From Glycine soja (Eukaryota > Streptophyta > Magnoliopsida > Fabales > Fabaceae), in NCBI RefSeq assembly GCF_004193775.1, contig NC_041003.1:27591735-27655734 (forward strand): a stretch of DNA of 64,000 bases. The letters run 5' to 3'. Position numbers and translations under genes: made by a program. The notes under the pieces were generated by a model. The model was not told the DNA's origin. It worked only from the letters and a program-made list of their open reading frames with translations, and did no database searches. Shown piece after piece: positions 1 through 14,000 of the stretch (its first letter is position 1; every line of letters begins with the position of its first letter).

Positions 1-73
1 TAAAGTACACGAGAGAATGTTACGTTCAAAATAATATACAAACGCAAAGAAAATGAGATGGAGAAGGATATAC

Positions 74-2009
74 TTGATCAAGATAAACACTCCATAAGTC
101 TGTTCTCTTTGGGTACTCCCGTAGGATTTTTTCAAACATGGATCGCCCTCGATCTAGAACCCCAACTTTGAATTCAAGAATAGCTGTCTGAGAGAAAAAT
201 TTAATATGCTTGTGTTTGGGAAGGCTTAACGAAGCTCGATCAATGACAGGTTGGATTCCATCCTGGTTTTGCTTCAAAAGACTTTGTATACGCCTCAACC
301 AAACCTACAATCCAGTGCAAAATAAGTTTCACATGCATTTTTTATCAACATCAAAAGAGTAGTATTTATACTTAAAAAGTTCACAATACTTTGCATGAAT
401 GCTTGAACTTCTTTGTCATTTTATTGAGAAGTTCATCGGCTAAATTATGCTGTTCAGTCCTCTCATACATTCCCAAGAGTGCTAGGTAGACCTTTTTGGG
501 ATCATTGTACTGTAGAGCTCTTTGGAATACTTTCATAACAGCCTCCTACACAAAAACACCGATTAAGGATACTCCACACAACAGTATTAGTGAACAAGCA
601 AAAACTGAAATTGCTCTTGCTCTCCCACAAACACTCTTACCTCTCTAGGGTTTCCATACTTATTTTCCAAATTAAAGTAGGCCTTCCAGATGTTAAGCTT
701 CTCATTCTCTTCTCGGATATTTATTGTCCTCAAAGCCCTTCAAAATTACGGATTCATGAGTAGAAAAATGTCAAGTCAGATGACTATGGTAATATGACAT
801 TCACATGGATGTATTGAAATACAATGTAACAAGTAGACATGGGTACACTGTTTGTTGCAAACAGAAACTTGAAATACACAATCAAGGGAACCAACAAACA
901 AATGAATAATGATTTCTCTCCACTTTTGTCACCATAAAGATACTAGTAGTACGCAAGCAATTGTTCGGCTCAAGTCACTCTACTTTAATATTTTATTAAC
1001 AATGACCATACATGGAAGACATCATTTAACAAAGAACATATTAAAAGTTTTTATTCAAGTGCTGAATCTTTATACTTCAAAAAGTACATAACATTGATTC
1101 AAGTTACTTTTGTCTTCTGTAACAAATCTATGAAGGAGGCCTTTCAAGTAATTGTTGAAACAATGTCATTTGTAGGATGTACCATCAAATCGTTTAGATA
1201 GCTGCTTTGGCTAAATCATAGGTTGTACAAATAATAAGGCCTGTTTGGTTTGAAATTTGTCTCATGTTTTTGTTTCTTAAAACCAGAACAACAGATAACT
1301 CTTTGTTCCTATTATGGACCTGGCTGAGGGGGTGGGAAAGGAACTTCCAGATTCCTTATTATTGTTGGTCTTCAAACATGTCTACAGCTTTTAGTTAAAG
1401 CTTCTGTTAGTAGGGTTTTCAATTGTGTAGGGTGTTATATCTCCTGATCTTTCAGGATCCTCTTTTGTAATATGTAGTACCTCTGGTACTTTTATTCTAT
1501 AATATAAATTATCTTTGCCTTCCAAAAAAAAAAGAACATAAAGTGAAGACAATGTTGTACTTTAGTAATTATTAGTACAAGATTACTTGTTTATATGCAC
1601 ATACTCTTTCTCCGATAGATGAAGGTTTAATGTTTAATAGCCCAATAACTGACCCAAAATAAACAAATAGAAAACTTTTTTGCCCAAGATTTTCCTTAGA
1701 ATAGGATTATGTTTATGGCTCCTCAAAAAAAGCTTAGGATTATACAAATTCAAATCAATATTAACAAAGTCAAGTTTGAATTTCATAATGATTTTAAAAT
1801 CCACACACAAAATCATAGTTGTTTAGATGTACCTTTCGGCAATTGAGCGGGCTTTCTCAACATCAACCATAGAAACCATGAAATCCATATATTTTATCCA
1901 GGTGAAACTGCTATTAGGAGAGCTTCTAATCAGCTTTTCAAACTCATCAGCAGTTCTAGGGACATCATCCTCCAGTAATCTTTCCTCAGCAGCCCTTATT
2001 TGCTTCTCC
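74..2009 (-). CDS. RRP5: RRP5 exons 35-38: HAT/TPR repeats, cut by window edge
   Basis: Residues 1631-1851. The segment shows HAT (half-a-TPR) motifs: [20 protein letters not shown] followed by [20 protein letters not shown], then [19 protein letters not shown], then [20 protein letters not shown], then [18 protein letters not shown]. In RRP5 this part is the separable C-terminal module that supports small-subunit processing. Exon 38 ends CAA|gtatat at 74, a normal donor, so at least one further exon lies to the left of the window. Intron 35 holds the 3' end of a LINE. Confidence 0.92.
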
Positions 2010-5000
2010 CTGTACAGTATACTTGTCACATTAGAAATTAAAAAGCAAAAGAGAAAAAAATGATAGAGGCAGCATTTTATAAAAAGCAAATCCCAAATAA
2101 CTGTAAGCCTTATATTAACCTCTCCTCCTTTGCTTTCTTCTTTTCACGTCTCTTATGTTTTTCATTTACAATGTCTTCTTCATTTGCATGTTCTTCACTT
2201 TGACTGTTAGTGTTATTTACATCAAATTGATCAAAGTCATCAAGGGGAACATCAAGTGGTGGAATGTCTGCCCTTTGTTGTACTTGTGAAAGAATTGGGA
2301 ATTGATTAATTTCATCCTCAACATCTATATTTGAGGTTCCAAGCAAACTACTATTCATAGAAGTTATAGACTTCATTCCATCTGTGATAGGTTCATCTGA
2401 TTCTTCCTCAGATGGTATTTGAAGCATGGTTTCATCCCTCATATATGAATTCTTCATTCCCAAAGAAATTCTGTGTCTTTCTTCATCCACCTGATGAAAT
2501 ATGTTACAGAAATGCCAGTAATTAGTAATTTAGTACTTCAATACACAAGGATCAAGCAAGAAGGCCTATCTGACGTAGGACAATAAAGAATTCAAGATAA
2601 GGATGTATCACAAATGTGAGTTAGTTCAAAACAATTCAATGATAATTAAGATGGAATTAGAGTCTGAATAAGTTAGCATAGCATTTAGAAGTGTTCTGGA
2701 AGGGTTTTAGTTATCCGTCAACTATGGTTACAGATATTCAAGCAACTTGTACACAAATCCATTGGATTCCATTTTTTTCCTTGCGGATTTTAGGTTGTCT
2801 GCTAGAATATACCCTTATTATCAAACAACCTTCTGAATCATAATTATAAATATATTTATCTGCTGGAGATAAAATCAATATACTACAGAAACATCAACAG
2901 GTCTCATGCAAAGCACTTCCAATTATACAATATATACACTTGAGATTGAAGGACAGAATTAAAACTTTGTATTTCTCATTGATTAATTCTGTACAAAGAG
3001 TGTATGAATATATAGATATACAGGATAGGCTAGAAAAAAAAAGGAAAGGATCAAAATCTAATTGAAATCTAGAGATATGATCCTATGAGATACTAATTAC
3101 AAAAAATATCAAAAGTTCCGTATTTTCCTAGAAACAGGTTATTGGAGATATAAATCATATCATACCTCAACAAATACAAATAGTCACAGTTAATAGCTAG
3201 AAGTTGCAATCAAATAGTCACAGTTAATAGCTAGAAGTTGCAATGTGAATTAAAACCAATAGGCATATAATTCCTGGTAAAAACATAGAAACCAGTAAAA
3301 TATCCAAAGCTTTTGTATTTGAATTACCTTTAATATTCTTGCATTTACTCTCTCTCCAGCTCTATAGTTTGCTTCAATGTTCTCAATACGGTTATCAGAA
3401 ATTTCTGATACATGGCATAACCCAACCTAGGTAATTAAAGGACCATAATCAAGTGAGCTCACAGAACTGAGTTGACCACGGTTACTTAAGAGACTGGTTT
3501 ATGAAAATAATAATTTTACATAAATATGATCTCAACCAAGAATACATTTTGTGGATAAAGCTGTAAGCATTTGAGGCATCCATGTTAAGAAATGGATAAA
3601 ACCATGAAAATCAAAATAATATTATACAATGCATAAACTTATAAAAAAGCTAAAAGCATGAAAGAAATATAAGCTTTCACATTTTGTTTATCATAATACT
3701 TTTTATTACAAATACATGGACGAGAAATGGCTGCCAAGGTTGTAGGAATACCATGTTTGTGTTGTCAATTGCAATGAATAAACCAAATGACTCAACCCGC
3801 TTAATCCGGCCAGATATAACATCTCCAACGTGAAATTTACTTAAATCAATAATCTCAGATTTGGGTATATTGGGATCCGTTGACGTCTTCAGTGTAACTT
3901 CAACACGATTTGAGAGAGGCTCCACAGATATAACCCTGTTATTTGCTGTCTTAGTACATTTCTTCAAGTATCTATCTCATGTCAAGAAGTAAACAGAAAC
4001 AATAGGTTGATTACTTACCTGCCAATGACAAGTTTTCCAATAGGAAATTCTTTCTCAAGTTCTTGAACATATTGTTCGGAAAGATTGGACAGAAGAATTT
4101 TGGCATCAATCTTTCGTGACAGCATAATGAAGCAACCTTTTGGTGTGACATTCTTAATATAACCCTAGCCAAAAGAAGACAAATAAATCCAAAAGATAAA
4201 AAATACAATATTTAGAGATATATAATACAGAAAATCCAAAAACGATATGCCACCAACCAATCCATGCTTAGCTCAGCGATAAATTACCAGCGCAGAAAAT
4301 CATCAAGGACCAAAACAACAGGTAAAACAATATTGCACACGTGCACTTCATATCTCGTGGCAGGGTTGTTATAGCCAGTTGGAAAATGAACTGAATAAAT
4401 ATTTTAAAAAAGAAAAATAATATTTGGTTTTCTTATGGAGCTTGACAAGTACCTCTGAGTAACTGTATCTTGTAAACAATTCACGCAAAGTATTTAGGTT
4501 CTTGAAAAAGTTGAATCTACAATTTATTTTATCATGGCATGTAAGTGTATGAGTAAATAACTTCAGTTAGCTTGATAAGGATAGTTAGTTGATGGTAGAG
4601 ATTTCTATTACAACTGAATCTCAACAGTATAAATACTGCTCTTGTAAGAGATTACAGTGGCTTTTGTAATATTTTCTCAATGCAATATACAAATCTCTTT
4701 TCTCTTCTCTATACTTTCTACATGGTATCTAGAGTTCTCTGACCCATTTTCATGGCTTCCGCAAATACCGATGCAACTCCAGTTAACACTGGTGACACTC
4801 GTGAGATTCCGACTCCGGCGAACGACACTGGTGCGATTCCAACTTCAGCAAACAACTTCAGTGCGACTCCGACGAACAACTTCAGTGTGACTCCACTCAA
4901 CATTGTTCCGATGAATCAAGATATTTCCTCTTCATCGTTCCCTACAACAATTTTTTTGCATCAAATCACATAAAAGTTAAATGATAAGAACTTCTTGCTG

Positions 5001-8000
5001 TTGCGACAGCAAATCGAGCCTTCGATCACTATGCTTGGACTCAATCGCTTCATTGCGAATCCTCAAATCCCTCTGCAATATGTCTCTGATGAAGATTGCG
5101 ACCTTGATCACATTAATCCTTTCTTCTCAATGTGGCAGAAACAAGATGAGTTTCTTGTGGCAGAAACAACATCAGTTTCTCCTTGTTTGGCTTTAGTCAA
5201 CACTCTCGAGCTCAATGCTTGAATTCTTGGATCGACACACTTGTATCAAGTGTGGGACAAGATCCATGCGTATTTTCATCGCTAGACCGCACAAAGGCAC
5301 AACAACTCCAAACCAAAACTCTGTCAGACAACACTTGACAATTGTCCAGTTTCTGATTTTCTCTCTCATATCAAAAGCTTATTGATGTGCTTGCTTCAGT
5401 TGGTGATGCTGCTACCTATCGTGAACACATGGATGCGATTCTTGAAGGTCTACCTAGGGATTTTGACTCAAAGATTGCTCTAATTGAGAGTCGTCTACCA
5501 CACATCACCATTGAAGAAGCTGAAGGTTACATTCTTACGCAAGAACTATGAATTCGAAAAATACACTACACTCGAATCTTTGAGTAATTCCTTCACACCA
5601 ACAGTGAATCTTACTCAAATGAGTTCTTCGCATTCCACTGAGAATGATAACTCAAATTCGTACTTTGACACCAATACAATGTATACCAATCAGTATTCCT
5701 CTGATTCTGGAGGTTCTGGTGGCCATAATGGCCGTGGCGGAGGAGGTTTCAACTGCAGTGGTGATCATGGTGGTCGTAACTCAGTATAATGTCAAGTTCG
5801 TTTCAAGTACAACCACACAGCTTGCTACAATAGGTTCAATCCTCAGTATCAGGCTTCAAATGCTGGAAACAGTGGAAATTATGGGAACAGCAACAATGGC
5901 AATTATGGGAACAACAACAATTGTACTAACTGGTCTCAAAATCAGAATCATAATCAAAATTGGGGTCAGAATCAGAATCAAAACAACAACTGGAACAATT
6001 CTTCTTCCAATTGGAGTTCACAACAAAGTCAGAATCAGAATTACAACTCTCAGAACTCTAACTCTAGGCCTCCACAAGCTACTATGGTGGCAAATTCTGA
6101 CTCCAATACTTCATCCTCTTGGTTTCCAGATTCTGGAGCATCCTTCCATGTGACAAATAACTCGTGGAATATCCGGCAAACTTCCCCTTTTGAGGGTCCA
6201 GATCAGATCGTCATTGATAATGGACAAGGTCTGAATATCTCAGCCTCTGGTCATTCCAATTTTATTTCCCCTTTCAGTCCTAATGACAAGCTTGTTCTTA
6301 AAAACATGCTTCTTGTTCCTCAAATCATTAAGAATCTAATTAGTGTAAGCAAATTTGCTAAAGATAATCATGTTTTCTTTGAATTTCACGCTAATAATTG
6401 CTTTGTTAAATCTCAGGATTCCAATAAAATCCTTCTTCAAGGAGATGTTGGACCTGATGGCTTGTACCAGTTCTCCAATCTTCAGTTCTGCTCAGCTGTG
6501 TCTTCTCCAGCTTCTAGCTCTTATTGTATAAACATCGCCTTACAATGTGGGTTTGGGCCTAACTCAACTCCAAAAGCTAGCTCATAAGGTGAGGGTTGTC
6601 CCTACTTATATACTCTATCGTAGCACTATCTCTAGTCAATGTGGGACTTAGGTTTTTTCCAATACAATGTTTCTTTTGTTGATTGTAATAATACTGTGCC
6701 TAATTCTGCATATACTTGGCACCTTAGGCTAGGTCACCCCAATTCTCAAGCTTTAAAGCTTGTGCTTAATCATTGTAATTTCAAATTTTCAGTTAAAGAT
6801 GAACTGCCCGTCTGTTCTGCTTGTTGTATGGGCAAGATTCATAGATTTCCTTCTAAGCTTTCTCAAACTGTATACAGTTCTCCTTTAGAATTAATATACA
6901 GTGATTTGTGGGGTCCTGCTCCTATGAATTCTCATTGTCAATTTCGTTATTATATATCCTTTGTTGATGCTTATTCTAGGTTTTCTTGGATATATTTTCT
7001 AAAGAATAAATCTGATGCTTTATCTGTTTTTAAACAATTCAAGTCACTTGTTGAATTACAATTTAACAAGATTAAAGCTATTCAAACAGATTAGACGGTG
7101 AATTTCGAGTTTTATCTTCATATTTGTCTGAATTGGGGATCATTCATAGACTAACTTGCCCTCACACACATCATCAAAATGGTGTTGTGGAGAGAAAGCA
7201 TCGTCACATAGTTGAGTTAGGCCTCTCTCTTCTTAGCCATGCATTCCTTCCTCTCTCCTTTCGAGATCATGCTTTTCAAACAGATGTGTATCTTATAAAC
7301 AGATTGGCTTCAGCTCCTCTTAAGTTTGATATCCCTTATACTTCTTTTTCGAACTGATCCTGATTATCAATTGTTAAGAGTCTTTGGTTGCTCTTGTTTT
7401 CCCTTCTTGCGTCCTTATCATTCCCATAAACTTGAATTCAAGTCCTCTGAATGTGTGTTTTTGGGTTACTCACCTAGTCACTAGGGCTACAACTACAAGT
7501 CCTCTTCTGGTCAAATTTTTATTTCGAAAGATGTCATTTTTAATGAACATCATTTTCCTTATCCTAAACTGTTTTCTACCTCTTCTTCCAATTCTGTTCC
7601 TACTGCATCCTTTTGCACTACCTTACCTATAATTGAGTCATTTTCTCTTCCCCCTTTCTCTTTAAATCCATCTCCCCCTCAAAGTCATTCTTCATTACCC
7701 TCTCTGGAACCTCACAGTTCTGGCATTGTTGTATCTCAGTCCCCTGTTCCTGCACAGTCTCCTGTTCAGGATACAGCAGCTTCTACTGCTACTGTAAATA
7801 CTGGTACTTCTCAGTCTAATGATCATTCTCAGTCTTCTGCAACTGATGTAAATACTGGTACTTCTCAGTCTAATGATCATCCTCAGTCTTCTGCAACTGA
7901 ATCTCAGAATCCCCCACAGACCTCTCTTGTTAGACCAGAAAATGTTCACCCTATGATTACAAGAGCCAAAGCTGGGATAGTGCAGCCAAGGATTCATCCT

Positions 8001-11000
8001 TCCTTGCTTCTTGCTCATACTGAACCCAAGTCAGTAAAACAGGCACTTCAAGACTCCAAGTGGTATTCTGCTATGACTGATGAGTTTCAGGCTCTTCAAA
8101 GAAACAATACATGGCCCCTAGTTCCTCTTCCTCCACACAGAAATGCAATTGGATGTAAGTGGGTATTCAGAGTTAAGGAAAACTCTGATGGCAGTAAAAA
8201 TATGTAGAAAGCCAGATTGGTGGCGAAAGGTTTTAATCAACAGTTTGGGTTTCATTTGCATGAGACATTTTCTCCTATGATTAAACCAGTGACAATTCGG
8301 GTGATTTTAACTCTTGCCATCACTCACAAGTGGCCTTTGCAACAGTTAGATGTAAATAATGTCTTTCTTAATGGGCTTTTAGAAGAGGAACTTTACATGG
8401 CTCAACCTCCAGGTTCTGAGTATTCAGATAAGTCACTTGTATGCAAATTACATAGAGCAATTCATGGGTTAAAACAAACTCCTATGGCTTGGTTTGAGAG
8501 GCTCAGAGCTACTTTACTGCAGTTTGGGTTTATTGACTGTAAATGTGACCCATCTTTATTCATTTACAAGACTTCTTCTACAATTACCTACATTCTAGTT
8601 TAAGTGGATGATATCATCATAACTGGTAATTCATCTTGACAAGTTGATTCAGCAACTCAATACCTCATTTTCTCTCAAACAGTTGGGTTCTCTAGACTAT
8701 TTTTTGGGGATTGAAGTCCATTCCTTGTCCAGTGGAGCTCTCTTAATGACTCAATCAAAATATATTCAGGATCTACAGCAAAGAACAAATATGTTAAGAG
8801 GCAAACCCCATTTCTTCACCAATGGTCTCAAGTTGCAAGCTCTCAAAATATGGATCTGATCTACTGCAGGATGCTTTTTTTTGCAGGTCTGTTGTTGGAG
8901 CCCTGCAGTATGTGACTATCACTCATCCAGAACTAAGTTTTGCTGTCAACAAGGTTTGCCAGTTCATGGCTTCACCTCTTGAGTCCCACTGGACAGCAGT
9001 GAAACGAATTTTGAGGTATCTTAAAGGTGCTCTTCATTCTGGTCTTATTTTGTATCCTGCTTCTCCTCATCAACATCTCTCCATTCAAGGTTTTGTGACT
9101 CTGATTGGACTTCAGACCCAGACGACAGACAATCTACTTCTGGTGCAGCAGGGTATGTTGGACTTAATTTGGTGTCTTGGTGGTCTCGTAAGCAGAAAGT
9201 AGTTTCCAGGTCCAGCACAGAAGCAGAATATAGAAGTTTAGCTGCTGCCACAGCAGATATTATCTAGATTCAGACTCTAGTTCAGGAACTTGCAGTTCCT
9301 CACACTACACCCTTAGTTCTTTGTGATAATTCAAGTGCAGTGCAGTTAGCCCACAATCCAGTTCTGCATGCTGGAACCAAACACATGGAGTTGGATGAGT
9401 TTTTCATAAGGAAAAAAAGTCTTAACTAAACAGTTAGTGGTTCAGCATATACCTGGGACAGACCAATGGGCAGTTTTACTTACTAAGCCCTTGTCTCCTA
9501 CTAGGTTTGCCTATTTGAGTTCCAAACTCAATGTGCTGTGCTACCTTTGGTTTCTCAGCCCCATTGAGTTTGCAGGGGGGTGTAAGTGTATATGAGTAAA
9601 TAACTCTAGTTAGCTTTATTAAATTTTATAGTGCAACCAAGGCATCCGAAAGGTCCCCTTAAAAACCGGTTCATAAGGGGGTGGTCTACCCAGCTATATA
9701 AGCACTTATCATGTTCATGAATTACCCGATGTGGGACTATTCTTAACACGCCCCCTCGAGCCAGGGCTCGTCACCACAAAGCGAGGGCTGGCGGCACCCA
9801 CTGGACAGAAGTAGAAGATGGCTCTGATACCATATTAAATTTTATAGTGCAACCAAGGCATCCGAAAGGTCCCCTTAAAAACCGGTTCATAAGGGGGTGG
9901 TCTACCCAGCTATATAAGCACTTATCATGTTCATGAATTACCCGATGTGGGACTATTCTTAACAAGCTTTATAACTAGAGTTAGTTGACAGTTGTGTTTA
10001 GTTAGATTTCTGTTACAACTGAAACTCAACGGTATAAATACTGCTCTTGTAAGAGATTACAGTGGCTTTTGTAATATTTTCTCAAAGCAATATATAAATC
10101 CCTTATCTCTTCTCTATACTTTCTACATGGCATTCTTAATTGACATTAAACTAGTGCAAACTAGATGGTGTCCTTGTAATGCAAAATCAAACAGTCTAAA
10201 TGACAGATTCCTCAGTAAAAGATCTTTCCTCAAAAAAGAATTATAAAAGAGAGGAAAGATAGAAAACAAAGGTGCTCAGAGTCCTCCTGCAAAAATACAA
10301 AGAAAACTGAAATCTAAGAGCAAAATGCTTGGGGAAAATCAAGAGAATGTAAGCGAGATTGCAGCATTTATCTCTAAAAAGTACCTCCTACCCTCACCCC
10401 TTCAACACCCCCCCAAGTAAAAACTATGCCCAATTGATTATTGTTAGAATTACAGAGAGAGAGAGAACGTACAAATGTAGAATCAAGGAAATTCTATTAT
10501 TGATTATATGATGAGTACATAGAATCTCTATATATGGAGCAGAGTATAGAAGAAGATTTCTGTGAATAACCGGTTACTAACTACGTACAGCTGACAGATA
10601 GAGGCAGGTAACAACTACAGTGCAGTTACAAGAGTAGTATTACTCAAGCCCATTACACAAACTATACTCTAACGATGATTCATTCAAATAATTCTAAAAA
10701 CATAACCTGATACATAAATGATGAATGCTATGATGTTAAGCAAACACTTAGCATTAAATAAGCTAACATAAACCCTAGATAAAAAAAAATTATGACAAGG
10801 AAAAAGACAAAAAAAACCCATATACCTTTACAATCATATCAGGATGAAGATCCTCAATCTTCTCCACACATTTGCTGTTAGCATTCCTGAAAAATCAACA
10901 ATTAATAATGGGATGAAAATTATCAGATATAACAGATTCAATTATATTGCTATTATTATAGGTTTTTAACATAACTTGGGCAACAATCTGTGCTTTGAAC

Positions 11001-14000
11001 AGGGGTCGTAAACCAATACAACCAATTCTAATATACTAAAAAATGCAATGCAACACTTTAAAGACAGGGCAATCAATGTAATCCTTTAGAAATGCATTAG
11101 TTAGATATTTCAATTTCAAAATAGATAACTTGCATTTGCTGTAACAAAACCTCAAAAAAATGATATCAACAGGCTAAAAGGTCCAGCCAGAAGTCAGCCC
11201 AAGCAGATAAACAACCCTTGTAAACTGATAATTTTTCAGGCAATTTTCAATTCAAAAAAATCTGTTATATCAAGCTACTTGGAATGTCAGAAACAAATAA
11301 ATGCACTACATTTGGGCTTAGGATCTAACTTATCCCCATGAGACCAACTTGTAAGGTGAGGACTACCCAAGCTTTATAGGTTTTATTTAAGCCATATCTC
11401 TAGTTGATGAGGGACTAAACATCACCATTGAGGCTGTGCAATTAAGGCAACCCTCAAAGAGGCCGCAACTAAGGTGGACTAGGGGTGACTGCAATTAAGG
11501 CAGATTTCCAACACTCCCCCTCATGCCCAGGGCTACTGGCTTGGAGCAAGGCAATGCAGGTGACCTAACAACAATGGATTTAGGATTTGCTTTTGTACCA
11601 GTGTTATCAAATAGCGGACATGGCGGCGCCATGACGGAATAGCATTGCGGGAATTTGAAAAACCGCCACCAAATAGCGGTGGCGTTGCGGGTTGCAGATG
11701 GCGGCGCCATGGCGGCTGCCATAGCTATGGCGGTCATGGCAGAATTGCAGCTATTCTTTTTGTTTTTTGCGGGATAGGTGTTGGGCTGACCCGACCCAAC
11801 CCTAACCCAATTTTCGCATGCAAAAGAGGTGAGCAACGGGAGCAGGAACGGCACCACGCGAACGAGACGCAGCACCCCGCACCAGCACCTGCACCACGAC
11901 GACAACAACGGCGAACTCAGCACCCCGCACCAGCACCACGCACGCGACGCGGCACCCCGCACCAACGCACCACGCTCGCGAGCACGAACGGCGACAGCGA
12001 CGGCGGCGGCAGCAACAGCGCTACAGTCTGCGACGGAGGGCAATTGGTTCTGTTTTTTTTTTCTTTTTTTGTTGCTGTTGTTGTTTTTGTTCTGTTCTTT
12101 TTTCTTTTTTCTGTTTGACACCCCTTTTTTATTTTTGGTTCTGCTTTTTTTTTCTGTTCACCCCTTTTTTTTTGTTCAGCCCTTTTTTTAAGATCTTTTT
12201 CTGTTTGACACCCCTTTTTCTCTTTTTTATGCTTTTATCTTTTTGTTATTTTGAACTCTTGAATGAGTTTATTTGGTGTTGGTACTTGGTTATTGTGTGA
12301 ACTCATGAAACTTTTTTTAGTTTATTTGAATACAATCCATTGTTTTTTTTAATTTTTTATTTATATTTATTTTTTATCTATTTTTTTGTTAATATTTATA
12401 TGTATATATATATATAATTTTTTTTGTCTGCCATGACGTCCGCCATTTTCCGCTACGCCATCCGCCATATTTTTATGGCGGATTTTTGGCTTTCCGCCAT
12501 GAACCACCATCTGCCATTAACAACATTGTTTTGTACCATCTTAGAATTTGGGTTTATGGTCTAACTCAAACCCACAAAACTGGCTAGGGTGGTAAGGACT
12601 ATCCAAGCTTTATAAGCTCTATTCAAGTCGTATCTCTAGTCAATGTAGGACTAAACACCACCCTTGAGACTGCAATTAAGGAAGCTCCCAAAGAGGACAC
12701 AACTAAGCCAGCCTTAATTGTGCAATTAAGGCAGCTTTCCAGCAGTGACAATACTAATAGGATTAAATATTTGAGCTAATGGCAACTACATATATTAGTA
12801 TGATAAAAAGAAGGGGAAAAAAACAGCACAGGCTAGGATTATTCAAAGATTGATCAAGAAGTATCAATACTAGTACTTACACGGCAGAATCCTGGGAAAG
12901 CTTCACATTGGAAGATCGCAATGACAAGTCAACATGAATAGTACCCTTGACAGTGTGGCTGACTTCAAGCACTACACATTTGACAAACTGCCCTTCATGA
13001 TATCCAGACAACGGATCAGGCACCAATGTGTCTGCAAGTTCAGTAAAATGTACTTTTCCATATGTGCGAGGACCAACTTGGACAAGCAATCCACCAACAC
13101 TTGGAAGTATTTTACTAACCCTTCCACCTAAAATATCTCCTTCATGAAAATGTGCTGTTAAACCCTTATCCACAACATTAATGTGTGGCTCTTCACTAGT
13201 TCCGCAAGGAAGAGTAGAAAAGGGGCGCACAACCAACCGTAATAGCTTCTTCTCCATGTTGACACTTAGAACATGGCCAGAAACAGGTTGTCCAACATGA
13301 TATCGATTCTGGAAATCCTCAAGCTCACTGGGTTCAATAGCACTATCAAGAATATATAGCTGAGCCCTTACATTTCGCGATATTGTTAACCAGATCCATT
13401 CACTTTCTACTTTATATACATAACCAGCCACGCATTGCCCAATTTTAAACTCAAGATTTTCAGATACATCATCTATATCACTGGAACCTGAATTGAAATT
13501 GAGTTATATATTAAATTGCAGGAAGATTATGATAATTTTCATAATTAACAAGTACAAACTGTTGAGATATATTTGACTAGCAGATACTGACGAGATAGAA
13601 TTAAGATTCATTAGAAAACAAATTAGATAAATAAGGGCAGACTGGAATAGAAATAAATGGACACCAAAACAAAGTTCAATCGTGGGTGGGGATGAAAATA
13701 TATTTACCCTTGCTTCCATTGAACATGTATCTGATATCAATATCAATATATAATGAAAAGAACAAAAACGGTTATAACTTATACAAGGATGTTAGGATGT
13801 CAGGTAAAATTAATTCCCAATAGAATGCAACTGTAGGATCTACTCCCAAGCACCACTGAGGTAACAAATAAAGATGAGTCCATACATGCTTATGAAACAA
13901 ATTCTTAGCCTTCAATTTAACCAGTCTTTCTTCATGTGTTTCACAAAGTAACCAGTATTTCAATCATTCACATATTTTCAAGCTAGTGGTGTACTTAACC

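Larger units (their letters stand above)
4540..10127 (+). mobile_element. Ty1/copia retrotransposon 1, in RRP5 intron 30
   Basis: The LTRs (4540-4722 and 9581-10127) start TGTAAGTG and end CTTTCTACA. They are bounded by the 5-bp duplication TGGCA at 4535-4539 and 10128-10132. A primer-binding site TGGTATCTAGAG follows the 5' LTR and a purine tract (GCAGGGGGG) precedes the 3' LTR. Internal order is gag, protease, integrase, reverse transcriptase, RNase H, which is the Ty1/copia order. Frames are broken by many stops and shifts, so the copy cannot be autonomous. The 3' LTR is three times longer than the 5' LTR because a 348-bp TRIM is inserted in it. The element is antisense to RRP5. Confidence 0.95.

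Noticed and set aside
3178..3245. Two repeat units considered as a CRISPR-like array
   Set aside because: Only two directly adjoining copies without spacers, in a plant intron. It is a simple tandem duplication.
11495..12121. Open frames on both strands in the GC-rich block
   Set aside because: They lie wholly within the hAT element defined by its 8-bp TSD, have low-complexity composition and overlap each other on both strands. No recognisable protein.
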